The position numbers and the translations under genes were made by a program. From Corella eumyota (lineage: Eukaryota; Chordata; Ascidiacea; Phlebobranchia; Corellidae): a DNA stretch of 64,000 nucleotides. Shown piece after piece: positions 1 to 10,700 of this stretch. The stretch lies in assembly GCA_963082875.1 (NCBI GenBank), contig OY720100.1, forward strand, positions 3,596,001 to 3,660,000, in the 5' to 3' direction. The notes under the pieces were generated by a model, which did no database searches, was not told the origin of the DNA, and saw nothing but the letters and a program-made list of their open reading frames with translations. Numbering within the stretch: the first letter of the stretch is position 1; each line of letters begins with the position of its first letter.

Positions 1-572
1 CCATTGTATACTTTATTTAGTATTCAACTTTTAATAAATTGCCTAAAACCTTTTTAACATTAAGCAAAAAGTAAATTATTAACTAAGTACAATGCGACCT
101 TCGCAAAGTGTATGTAAGTAAGACGTGATGTGAAATGAATACGTATTAGTCTTTATGGCCGCAAAATAAACTTTGTTTAGTCGAATAGGCACTCTCTGTG
201 CTTTATTACTTGTCCTCTGTTTGTTGTATAATAACTTTAAAATATTGACAAATAAGAAATTTCTTTTTAAATGTTTTTTATTTAACAACGATGTAACGTT
301 TTTAATGTACAGATGTTACATAAAAAACAATTATTAAAAAGCTTATAAAAAAACAATATTGCACAATAGTTGTCGTATGGCCTTAATCTCCATTTAAAAT
401 ACATTGTTGCCTAACTAGAATTTTAAACTAAATTATTCATTATTGAATTATGAAAAAGCTATAAACAGATATAGGAAAATTTAATAAAGCTATAGAAAAT
501 CACAGCCTACTTTGATTGCGAAAAAAACTGGGTTTTGCATTTAAATTAAAAGAAAACGTGAATAATGGTAAA
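1..572. other. AT-rich flank, 3' of the first CRAL-TRIO gene
   Basis: No gene recognised. This is the downstream side of the minus-strand gene that ends at 573, so part is probably its 3' UTR. TTTATT occurs at several places (AATAAA on the minus strand), but no single site can be chosen as the poly(A) signal. The short open frame on the minus strand near 79-288 is AT-rich and resembles no protein I know. Confidence 0.4.
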
Positions 573-1397
573 TTATAAGGCAGTATCTTGGCTTATAAGT
601 TGTGATTTCCATTCTTCTGGGTCTAATTCTGGTCCCAACCCAGCAAACATTGGTGGCAACACAGCCTTATCCACCCTTCGGTATAATCCATCAAAATTAG
701 TACCAAGCAGACTAAACCTTTCTTTCATTTTTTCTTTAATGAATGGTTGAGCAATTTTCCAAACCACTTCGAAAAACTTAGGTGCATTTGTTATGTTCAT
801 ACTTTTTGTACGAACCGGTAAAGAGTCCTGCACTATGCTGACGAATTTCTTTTGCATAGAGGGCCCGCTTTGTTTTACATATTCCATCCCATAATAGGCT
901 AGATCTTGGATAACAGTAACACCACTTACTTGAGTTTCTTCGTCTTCTATCATTTTCTCGATGCTTAAAAATATAGCAGCGTACAACTCAAGAATGTCCT
1001 GTTTTTCTCCGATGCCAGGTCGCCCAATAACAACCTTAGAACCATCTCTTGCCCTTCCCTTTATAGGAAGAACTACGCCAAGGTTCAGGTTATCTTCTAT
1101 AAGTATTGGGTTTCGTACTTTGTCAAAAACCTCAGGCCATGCTGCAATGTTCACGTGGTAGTTTAACAAAATTTGCAATGCGCGGTCTTCTTCAAATTTT
1201 CGGGCTCTTAAGAACCGAAGTAGAAAAGCATCATCCTCTCGAACAAGTTTAGTTTCGGGATACTTTTCCTTAAATGCATCTCTGAGTGAGTCAATTGCTT
1301 CTAATCGTTTTTGATTGTCTCTGGGTTCGTTTAGTTCTAGACATGCTTTATCCAATATAGCAGGTGACAATTTACATTCATATCTTTCTTGTGTCAT
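573..1397 (-). CDS. CRAL-TRIO lipid-transfer protein, tocopherol-transfer-protein-like (copy 1)
   Basis: A 274-residue protein from one uninterrupted exon. The N-terminal helical CRAL-TRIO_N part (about residues 5-75) has the typical FLRARKF segment. The lipid-binding CRAL-TRIO/SEC14 domain (about 95-250) carries the family patterns IVQDSLPVRTKSMNITNAP and PFIKEKMKERF, which match the alpha-tocopherol transfer protein and retinaldehyde-binding protein lineage. Such proteins are soluble carriers that hold a hydrophobic ligand in a cage and deliver it to membranes; the ligand here cannot be told. The length is close to human alpha-TTP. There is no signal peptide or membrane span. The start is the first ATG of the frame, next to the N-terminal sequence shared by all three copies. 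It ends in DTAL, which fits a class I PDZ ligand pattern shared with its two neighbours. It lies in a same-strand tandem group of three. Confidence 0.9.
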   Translation of the reverse strand: MTQERYECKLSPAILDKACLELNEPRDNQKRLEAIDSLRDAFKEKYPETKLVREDDAFLLRFLRARKFEEDRALQILLNYHVNIAAWPEVFDKVRNPILIEDNLNLGVVLPIKGRARDGSKVVIGRPGIGEKQDILELYAAIFLSIEKMIEDEETQVSGVTVIQDLAYYGMEYVKQSGPSMQKKFVSIVQDSLPVRTKSMNITNAPKFFEVVWKIAQPFIKEKMKERFSLLGTNFDGLYRRVDKAVLPPMFAGLGPELDPEEWKSQLISQDTAL

Positions 1398-2884
1398 TTT
1401 ACAAAAGATGTTTATTTAAACTGAAAATTCGTTGTTAAATTAAACAAATTACTTGAATAAATACTGTTCTATTTTATAAACTTTTTACAATAAACTGACA
1501 ATGGCATAGACTACACTGCAAATAATTTATCATTTACGTTTAAACAACGTTAGAGAAAAACTAAAACCTGTATTTAATGTTCATTTTACACTAATATAAG
1601 TAAAACCCCTAAAGCAGTAACTGTTAGATAGTGTCAATTTCAGCAGATTCTAAGAAAAATAGAGAAATAAGATCAGCATGATATTTGAAAATCGTGATGT
1701 TACTGCTACATGCTGATAATTAATTACATGCTATCTTAAAAATACGTTATACATTATAGCTTATAGGTTATTGCGACATCATTTATCATAGCAATCGCCT
1801 TATTAAAACATACGCAGTACAAAACCTGTCTTTTTTATATTTTTCTGTTATGTAACTTGTTTGTATTGTTAGATAAATAGTATTTACTTAGCCATGAAAA
1901 TAACTACTTTAAATCTTTGCCCTTACGAAATTAGCTTTGTTACATAACTTAAACCAGTTTGTTACTTACACTAGCCTAGTAAAAATGTAATTTACTAGAC
2001 TGTTTAACTTTAAAAACACTGAAAACTGTTATATAATCTGTTTACACTCAGACCTGCATGGACAAACTTGCCATGTCTTTAACAGCTCATTTACGCAAAC
2101 ATTTTGGGGCTAACAATAGTTTATGATGTTTTAACCTTACCGCTAATACGATAGCATGGCATCTATGTTTGCCCTGGCAAAATAAAGCACTACCTACTAT
2201 CATGGTTGTTCTATAGGGATAGTATTACGTTTTTTAAACTTTTCGCTGTAATTTTTTACGGTGTCGTTGTGCTTTATAGTACATGTTTGTGTAATGTATA
2301 ACCCTGGATCGAAGTTCAAAGTGTTAAAATTTAACTAATAAAGTATCGTTTCGTGGTGCAATAACTTTTCTTATTTTAATAATCTATAAACCAATTTTAA
2401 TTTTAGTGTAGTCATCAGAAAAAGGGCTCAGTTAAGAAAAATAATAATTTATTGAAACAATATTGCGTTTTTTACACAATTTTTGTTATAATTGTTATCT
2501 TCAAACAATTAAAACCTAAAAATATATAATTTACTAAAGTTTGAAATAAATAATTTTTAAGTATAGCAAAAAAATAGCAAATATAATTGTCAAAATATTT
2601 AAATACATGTAATTAATATTTAAAAAAATTACAAAAAGCTACAAGATTTTTTAAAGTATTGTAAAACATAAAAAAGCTATAAAATTAAAAAAAATTCGCG
2701 TTTACCCTAAATGCAAACATTCAAATAATTAATAAACGTGCTTATTAATTGCAATCATTTTTGTCAGGCAAAAAATGTAATTTTTTTAAAGATTTTTGCA
2801 TAATTGCAAAAAATTAAAATATTTGAGAATAATAACTTTTATAAATTATTTAAAGCAAAAATATTATAGAAATAAAAACAATTT
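1398..2884. other. Spacer between CRAL-TRIO copies 1 and 2
   Basis: About 1.5 kb of AT-rich DNA with no recognisable gene or RNA. It should hold the promoter of copy 1 (high-coordinate side; a TATAAAA-like sequence on the minus strand lies near 1470-1480) and the 3' UTR of copy 2 (low side). The 2450-2880 part is especially rich in A and T runs. An open frame at 2796-3203 (+) is the shadow of copy 2. Confidence 0.4.
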
Positions 2885-3718
2885 TTACACCGCAGTATCT
2901 CGACCTAATAATTCTTCTTTCCATTTAGATGCGTCGAGTTCAGGGCCCGAACCTGCAAAAGTATGGGGGAGGTCGTTCTTGCTAACAACATTGTACAGGT
3001 CGCTAAAATCCGTACCATGTACGGCGAAGCGCTTTCTTAGTTTGTCTTTAAAGAAGGGGCTGATCATGGCATACAACACATCAAAAATACGAGGGTTATT
3101 TACGATGTTGACGCTTTTTAGTCGAACTGGCATCGCATCTTGGACTAGACCAAAGAAACGTTTTGCTAGATTGGGTGTTAACTGCTTTGCAAATGCACCC
3201 TGAGAATAGCTACAATCGTGGATTGCAGTTAGGCCGTTGATTTGCATTTCCTCGTCCTCTAGTAGCTTGTCCAGTGTAAGAATAGTACTTACAAGAAAGT
3301 TAACTAACAGTTTTTCGTCACCCAATCCCAGCCTGCATATAATAACTGTTGACCCATCTTTAGCCTTTGCCTTTAAGGGCAGGACCTCACCAACGCTCAG
3401 TACGTTCTTAATTAAAGCTGGGTTCGAAACCTTATCGAAAACCTCCTTCCAACTCGACCTTTGTACGTGGTAGTTTTTCATCATACCCAGAGCTCTTTTT
3501 TGATTAAATTTTGCAGTTCTTAGAAAGCGTAAGTAAAACAAATCATCGTCTTGCTTAACTTTTAAACCCTTCTTTAAATTATGAAAGTTTTCTCTTAGTA
3601 TGTCGATCTCTTGAAGGCGTTTGTCGTTGTCTCTAGGTTCATTTAACTCTTCTGCCGCCTTATTCAGTAGTTCATGAGGTAGGTTACATTGATATCGTTT
3701 TCTATTTAGCGGAGCCAT
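2885..3718 (-). CDS. CRAL-TRIO lipid-transfer protein, tocopherol-transfer-protein-like (copy 2)
   Basis: A 277-residue single-exon protein, collinear with its two neighbours from end to end. It has a CRAL_TRIO_N region with NEPRDNDKRLQEID and FLRTAKFNQKRAL, then a CRAL-TRIO domain with LVQDAMPVRLKSVNIVNNP and FAGSGPELD. Residues that line the lipid pocket are hydrophobic as in the family. This copy differs most in the middle of the lipid domain (ICRLGLGDEKLLVNFLVST and CSYSQGAFAKQL), where ligand choice is normally set, so it may carry a different ligand; that is inference. The start ATG has a TATATAAAA-like sequence (minus strand) only some 20 nt upstream, so a 5' UTR would be very short if that were the TATA box. 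It ends in DTAV. Confidence 0.9.
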   Translation of the reverse strand: MAPLNRKRYQCNLPHELLNKAAEELNEPRDNDKRLQEIDILRENFHNLKKGLKVKQDDDLFYLRFLRTAKFNQKRALGMMKNYHVQRSSWKEVFDKVSNPALIKNVLSVGEVLPLKAKAKDGSTVIICRLGLGDEKLLVNFLVSTILTLDKLLEDEEMQINGLTAIHDCSYSQGAFAKQLTPNLAKRFFGLVQDAMPVRLKSVNIVNNPRIFDVLYAMISPFFKDKLRKRFAVHGTDFSDLYNVVSKNDLPHTFAGSGPELDASKWKEELLGRDTAV

Positions 3719-4845
3719 TTATTTAGTTCCTGTTTTTATATAATAGCTGCCTTTACCGATACTTTAAAAAGCAGCTAATTCCCCCTTTTTTTAGAATGTT
3801 TTAACTACACCTAAAGTAGATATTAAAATGTTTAGTAAATAACCTACTTGAGTTAATTTGTTATGTAACTGCTGTTGCTAGAGCGTTTTTAGTATTTCGG
3901 AAATGCTTATTACTTGTTTTTGTTAGTTATAATTTTACACAACATGACCACTTACTTCCTACCACTATAGCTTATTTTTAATTTAAAAACGCATGACAAT
4001 TTGAAAACACATATTACTATTCTCTTTCGCTTTTCTAATTAAATTCTAAATTCATTAAAACTCATATTTATTTTATAAAGAATGCTTTAACAAATGGCTG
4101 TGGCTTGGCTTTTCGCTAATCATTTACAAGATTGGATTAATACAAGCAAATATTTGCTTATTATCATGTGAGCTAGATGGTAAGGGCAAAAGTCAATCGC
4201 TGATTGATTGGTATAGGTAGTCGACGCTTATCACTAACACAAATGACTTTGGTTCATTTCCTAGGAATTTTAACACTGCCTGAGCCTGTAGCATCATCTT
4301 ACACACCGTACAATGGTACGATCATTTTCCGCTACGGTAAGTTTATATAGCAACTTTTATTGAAACAGTGCGTCATTTTTTGCGTGACTGTTACGTCATA
4401 AACATACAAAAATGACGCCACATGTTTACCTAGGTGGGCCTTTGACTTCTAGGTGAAAAAAAATGTTACGCAAGTAATTTAAAATAGAAAGATATTATAT
4501 CTTGTAAGACTTTATGATACAACACAACAATAGTAAAGTTCTAAAGTTTCTGTATGTATTTTTATTACAAAAAAACTATTTTTGTTTGCTGATTAAGGCT
4601 AACACGGCAAAATAATGTTATGTCAGTAGTTTTTTACTTAAAAACTAAGACATTCTTAGTAAAACTAGCCGAATTATTGTTTTCAAACGACAGAACTAGT
4701 TATATAATGGCATTTTTTAAAGGCAACGCTACGACAAAGTATTCTTATCAACAAATTAGAAATCACAGGAGAAAGACATTTATTCTACAAGCGAAATAGG
4801 GGTTGGTTGTGCACTGTTAGGTGATATTAAACGTTCTTTTGGCTG
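3719..4845. other. Spacer between CRAL-TRIO copies 2 and 3
   Basis: About 1.1 kb with no gene recognised. It holds the upstream region of copy 2 and the 3' end of copy 3 with its probable poly(A) signal. The 4130-4460 part is less AT-rich than its surroundings and includes a short palindrome, CGTACAATGGTACG, near 4308; I can assign no function. Confidence 0.4.
4779..4784 (-). terminator. Probable poly(A) signal of CRAL-TRIO copy 3
   Basis: TTTATT on the plus strand is AATAAA on the minus strand. It lies about 62 nt downstream of the stop codon at 4846, a normal distance for a compact 3' UTR. Confidence 0.5.
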
Positions 4846-5682
4846 TTACAAAGCAGTATCTTCTCCTTCTAATTCGCTTTTCCAATATTCCGGGTCCAGT
4901 TCAGGTCCCGATCCAGCAAACATAAAAGGCAGGACCGTTTTATCGACCACGTTATATAGCTTGCTGAAATTAGTGCCGTGCACCTGAATTCTTTTCTTCA
5001 TTTTGTCTTTTAGAAATGGTTGAACAATTGCAAAAATAATGTCGAACGCCTTGGGTTCGTTGGTAAAATTTAGGCTCTTGAAGCGGACAGGCATAGCATC
5101 CTGGACAAAATTTACAAATTTCTTTGCAAAGGACGGTGTCATCTGCTTAATCAGTTCCATGTTCATGTAGGCTAAGTCTTCAATAATGGTTACCCCGTTT
5201 ATTTGCACTTCCTCGTCTTCTAAAAGTTTCTCCAACGTCATAATGGCCATGGCATACATATCAATCAGCACCGCCATTCCGTTTATACCTGGTCTTGCTA
5301 TTATAACAGCGGATCCGTCTTTTGCTCGACCTTCTAATGGCAAAACGCTTCCATTATCAAGGGCCTCAGGAATTACTGCTGGATTATTCACCTTTTCAAA
5401 CATTTCCGTCCAGGTTTGGCGTTGTATGTGATAGTTAGTTATCATAGTAAGGGCCCGGTCCTGGTTGAACTTGGCCGTGCGTAAAAACCTCAAGTAAAAC
5501 ACGTCATCATAGTTATGTTGTGACGCAATTTCCGGCACAGAATTGGCAAAACTTGTTCTTAATTTTTCGATTTCGATCAAACGCTTCTCGTTGTCTCGGG
5601 GTTCGTTTAATTCAACTGCTGCTTTTTCAATCAGTTTTTCAGATAGTTTACATTTATATTTAATTGCCATTTTTGCTACCAA
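4846..5682 (-). CDS. CRAL-TRIO lipid-transfer protein, tocopherol-transfer-protein-like (copy 3)
   Basis: A 278-residue single-exon protein. It has CRAL_TRIO_N (NEPRDNEKRLIEIEKL, FLRTAKFNQDRAL), then the CRAL-TRIO domain with FVQDAMPVRFKSLNFTNEP, PFLKDKMKKRIQVHGTNF and LPFMFAGSGPELDPEYW. In alpha-TTP the corresponding stretch reads HGNNY and contributes basic residues that contact phosphoinositides, so membrane delivery may work the same way. Met1 gives MVAKMAIKYKCKL; a start at Met5 (MAIKYKC) would match the N-termini of the other copies equally well. It ends in DTAL. It is the first gene of the minus-strand group and lies head to head with the SMAP gene, whose start is about 2.1 kb away. 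Confidence 0.9.
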   Translation of the reverse strand: MVAKMAIKYKCKLSEKLIEKAAVELNEPRDNEKRLIEIEKLRTSFANSVPEIASQHNYDDVFYLRFLRTAKFNQDRALTMITNYHIQRQTWTEMFEKVNNPAVIPEALDNGSVLPLEGRAKDGSAVIIARPGINGMAVLIDMYAMAIMTLEKLLEDEEVQINGVTIIEDLAYMNMELIKQMTPSFAKKFVNFVQDAMPVRFKSLNFTNEPKAFDIIFAIVQPFLKDKMKKRIQVHGTNFSKLYNVVDKTVLPFMFAGSGPELDPEYWKSELEGEDTAL

Positions 5683-7779
5683 AAATATTTTTGTATTAAA
5701 ACACCTGCAGGCATGTCATTTGTAAATTACTACTGGTAAGTTTTAATATGTTTAACCAATTTAAACTTACAAACTGATTACAATAAAATACTTTAATTAT
5801 AATGTTTGTAAGTATTGTAGTAGTTAGTATGGTTTAAATATTTGTCATTCATTACTCTCTACACCTTATTTTAAATAACAAAACAAAACGCCAAATGATT
5901 GCAATATACTTTAAAATAATAAACTCTTTTTTTTGCTAAGGCTAACTTAAACTAGAACTGTTTGTTAAATTGCAGTCCCTAAGTTTAAAACTACTATACT
6001 TTTATTTCTTTGCTATTTTACAATAGAATGTTTTAAATAATATGCAAATATTAGTTCTGTTGAAGGCTTTAAAAAGCTATTGTAATGCTATTCAAATGAA
6101 CTTAGGTGTGCCAATCTTAAATAACAACATTTACCTAATAACCATACAAGTCAGGCATCATTAGCCAAGTGAAAAAAAAACTACAACTGACTTACTGTTC
6201 TTCTGGTTCAAACTAAAAAAAGCTAATGAAAACCGCACTTATTTTGGGTGAAGCATATTTTTAACGCCCGTGGACAATTATAAACAAGCGATTAATTTCT
6301 TACTTTGCCTCGCTCGCCATTGTATCGAACATTACACCAACACAAGCTTTTGTAATTCGCGCAGACGAGTCTTTTGACTTACGAATGTCTTTGTGCTTAT
6401 AAAGCAGTTTATTGTTGTTAAAAACTCTATATTTGTATTATAAATATCACGTTTTTTAAACGTGGTAATTTTTGCTTTATTGAATTACATTATATTTCGT
6501 GTTTTCAACTAATTTATTATGCCTATTCATATGTTTAAAAGATGTATTTATAAATTAGTTTAAGTAAATATAAGCAATGACAATAATATGTATAATATGG
6601 TTATACATTTATACAACATATCAAATTATTTTTTTCAAGTAAAGACATACCTTGAATACAATTTACATGTTTTTTATTGACATTTGCACCTTTGTTAAAA
6701 AAATTATATTAAAATATTATTTAATTTAATTAATTTATTATATATACAGTAATTTTTAAAGTTAATGCGTTTGTGTAAATTTGTTAAGGAAGTAAAATTT
6801 GGGCAAGGCGACAGAGATCTTAACTCAGAAGGCAGTATGTTGACACGAGATTTTTACTGCCATGATTTTGTTACAACTTCTAGGTTATAATTTTAAGTTT
6901 TGTGACAAATTTTAGGAATGTGAAATTGGTTACGTATGAAAAAACAGGCTTCCGATTCCACTTAGCTTTTAAACTTGCTTAGCGTTTATTTTAGTGTTTT
7001 AAGTATTAAACTTTTTGTAAACTTTTGGTAAAAAACTTTAAAAACTTTTGGCAATAAAACTTTTGGCAATAAAAACATGGTTGTTTTATAAAGGAACTTA
7101 GAGCAAGTACTGACGGACTGAAGTATGAATGATAAAGTTAAATTATAAACCCTGCTTTAAAAACTGACAGCCCTAACCTAACTCACAAGTTATAAAAAAG
7201 TAAATTAATGTTTAACTCACAAGTGTCATATTTAGTTACAACCTGTATTTTGTTGTATGTGATATGTTTATACTTCCTATATCTTGTTTTCCTACTTATA
7301 TCAGTAAAGCCTTCTATGTCTTTGTTAAGTAAGTCAGTCAGTTTAAAGAACGATCGTTGGCTAACCACTAACTAAATGATTGGTGTGCTAGCTTATAGTA
7401 TTAAGAAGGCAAGAAATAGGAAGTTAGGATAGGATAGTAGTAAAATTTCAAAACTTGACACAGCTTACTGTAAATATTGCGATTACAGATTTTTAACACT
7501 AAGTCTGTATTCCACCTACATTTTAAAATGTTTACGTAATGTTTTTGAACAAAGGATGCATAAGGCGTCAATTAACTTAATCTTTGTCAAAACTATTATC
7601 AATTTTTTCTATTTTATATTCTAAATTTTAAATCTAAATATTTTATATTTTTTCAGTCTGAATATACGATATATCTGTCCAGTTATATTGTTTGTTTTTT
7701 ATTAAATACGATTGAATAAAATAAGAACAACTGCAAGGATTCATCAGATTAAAATCTACAAGTTGATTTTTTTTGAATT
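5683..7779. other. Head-to-head spacer between CRAL-TRIO copy 3 and SMAP
   Basis: About 2.1 kb holding the upstream regions of two divergent genes. No further gene is recognised. At 7040-7075 there is a short direct repeat of AAAACTTTTGGCAATAA. The open frame at 7183-7368 (-) has no recognisable features. Confidence 0.4.
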
Positions 7780-10700
7780 ATGGCAACTCGTCAAGACCGT
7801 GAAAGGCAACATCAACAAAATGAAAAATACAAAAATATTTTAGCGAAAATACTTTCCAGAGAGGAAAATAAATATTGTGCTGACTGCCTCGCAAAAGGTT
7901 TTAACAAAAAAACTTTTTAAATTCCAACTGTTTTAATAAGCTAATAAATAAATTAAATTACCCTTTTGATTTACTTAAGATGTACTGTATATATATCCGG
8001 ATCTCTATTACTTTCGCACGCCTGAATTTAACAAGGCGTTATAACCTAAGTATGGCAATTGTTCAACCAAACATTAAAAATTAGTTAAAATATGTTTTAA
8101 TGAGTATAACTTAGTCCACTTTACGAGTCAGATGTGTTAATGGGTAAACGGAATAGGTGAGGGTTAGAGTAAGGGTTTAATTTATGCAACCTCTTTGTTT
8201 AATTACATGTGCCGCATTTTGGTTACACACCCTGTTTATATAGTGTGTGCGAAACTAATAGAGATCCATATATCCTAATATTTTTCTAGTTAAATTTTAA
8301 ATATATTTCTTGTGAATTTTATTATAGGACCAAGGTGGGTGTCTTGGAATCTTGGAATATTTGTTTGTATCAGATGTTCAGGAATTCATCGCAGTCTTGG
8401 GGTTCATATTTCTAAAGTTAAGTCAGTTAACTTGGACACATGGACGACAGATCAAATTGTGGTAAGCAAAAAAAACAAGTTAAAATAATTATATAGTTTT
8501 ATTAATAAAATTAAATTTGATTTAAAAAATGTTACATTTTAATATATATGAAAAAGTTTAAAAAAATTATTAACACCACTAATGTTAAGTATTAAATTAA
8601 AATAGGACCAATAATATTAAGTACTGGCCTTTTTTATATTAGTTTGGTTAGTGCACTTTTATAGTAATAAATGTAATTCTTTTGACTAAATTTAGATTTT
8701 TAAATAGCCTATATTATATATATATACATACAATTAAAAAAAAATTTTAATTGTTAGAAAGTATGTGGTAAAGGAAATGGCTGGGCAAAAGATTATTACG
8801 AAGCCAAACTTTCCAAAGACTTCAAAAGGCCAAATACAGACTCGTAAGTTAATTGTTTTTTAAAAAATATCAAATATAATAAAAAATAAAAATATAACAC
8901 TGCCTTTAAAGTATTTAAATGTAAATGTTGTTGTCTCTATTATTAGAAAGTATTGTTTTCAATGAATACCCTCTACATTAAAAAAAATGATTGTTAGTAA
9001 ATTTTTATAGTTTTTGATTATTTTATTTTTAGAAATCTGGAGTATTTTATAAGAGATAAATATGAGAAGAGAAAATACGCTTTATCAACTGAATTACCTT
9101 TAAGGCCAATAGAGGTTTGTCGAATAAAAATCAATATATTGTAGAGTGTAAAATAAATTTTGACTGCCCAATTTAAAAAAATCAATGATATATATTTTAC
9201 CAGATTTTACTTTATAACTATAAATACTGTGGTTTAGGTATTGATTAAAAGCTAATTTTTTTTGTATATAATTTTTTTTTAATTTTTTTTTCAAATTTTT
9301 TTTTTCCATTAATTAAAGGTTTTTTTATTTGTAGGAATTTAAAATTTATGAAACAAATGGTGCAAGTCCTGCAAGCAAAAAGAAGGAAAGAAAAAAGGAA
9401 ACTAACAACGAATTGTCTAGTCGGTAAGAACAACAAATGTTCTTGAATTAGATGTATTAAAAATGCAACCAATAAATCAAAATCATACAATTACCAAAAA
9501 AAAGAATATAAAAGGTATAATGGAAAAATAGAAATATTAAGCAAGCAAAAAAAGCAAAACATAATTAAAGATTAGATTTTAAGTCATGATATATAGATAC
9601 TACGTATAAACAGCCAAGCATTATATGATATATTAATATATACCCCATAAATATTGTTAAACTATTGAGTTTGTCAGTTTAATTAGTGTGCTGGCTTATA
9701 AAATCATATTTAAAAATAGCAATGTTTTTACGTAACTATAGCCTACTTTATTTATAAACTAAAATGGCAACGCATCCAGTTTTCGATATGATCCAATTGC
9801 AATACTGAAATATTATTTGTGTTGATTTTAAATTGAAATTGATTACTTCACAGGAAATGATTAAAACAAAATTGTTTTTAAAGTTGCACTATACCATGCA
9901 GTGCTAGTAACGAAAATTGAAAAAAAAAATTTTTCACTCAAAAAAAATTTATTTTGGGCAATAATAAACCATTGCTTTTCGATGTTCTAATTTTTTTTTA
10001 TGTTATATATATTTTTTATATATATACTTTTTTTTTAAATTTTTAAAATTTTTTTTTAAATCATTTATTTTTTTTTGTCAGGTCTGAAAAGTTTATTCCA
10101 GCTCCTGTATCAAGACCAAAAAGAAATGTTTCCCCTGTTCTTGTACAAGTTAAACCACCAACCCAACAACAAGTACAACAGCCTGTACCAGTTAAAACTT
10201 CACATGCTGATGATTTACTTGGACTAAGTAAGTCAAAAATTTATTCTATGTTTATAATTTAAAAAATTTTAATTAGATAAAAATGCAGGTGAAATGTAAG
10301 CAAAAATGTTATGTATGATTGTTTTGGCAAACTAGATACACTGCATTAGGAGTATGGTGTAGTTGCTTAAACACTTAGTTTTACAACATAAGGTCATAGG
10401 TTTGATCCCCATTTCTTTCATGTCGATGCTATAGTGCCTTTAAAAAGGTGGTTTAAATGAAGTTTTGCTTTAAATTCTGAAATCGTCACTTTGCTCAACT
10501 AACAGATAGTAACGATGAATTAAAAAAGTTTTTGGTATTGTAAATGAATTTAAAGTTTTGATTACAAAAATAAACAAACTCTGAAATAGATTCTCCCGTT
10601 GAACTTCAAAACAACAACGAATTTAACATTCCTCCCGCTCAATCTTTACCAAGCTCCGACCTCACTTTTGATCTCTTTGCATCGATGCAACCTCCTAGTT

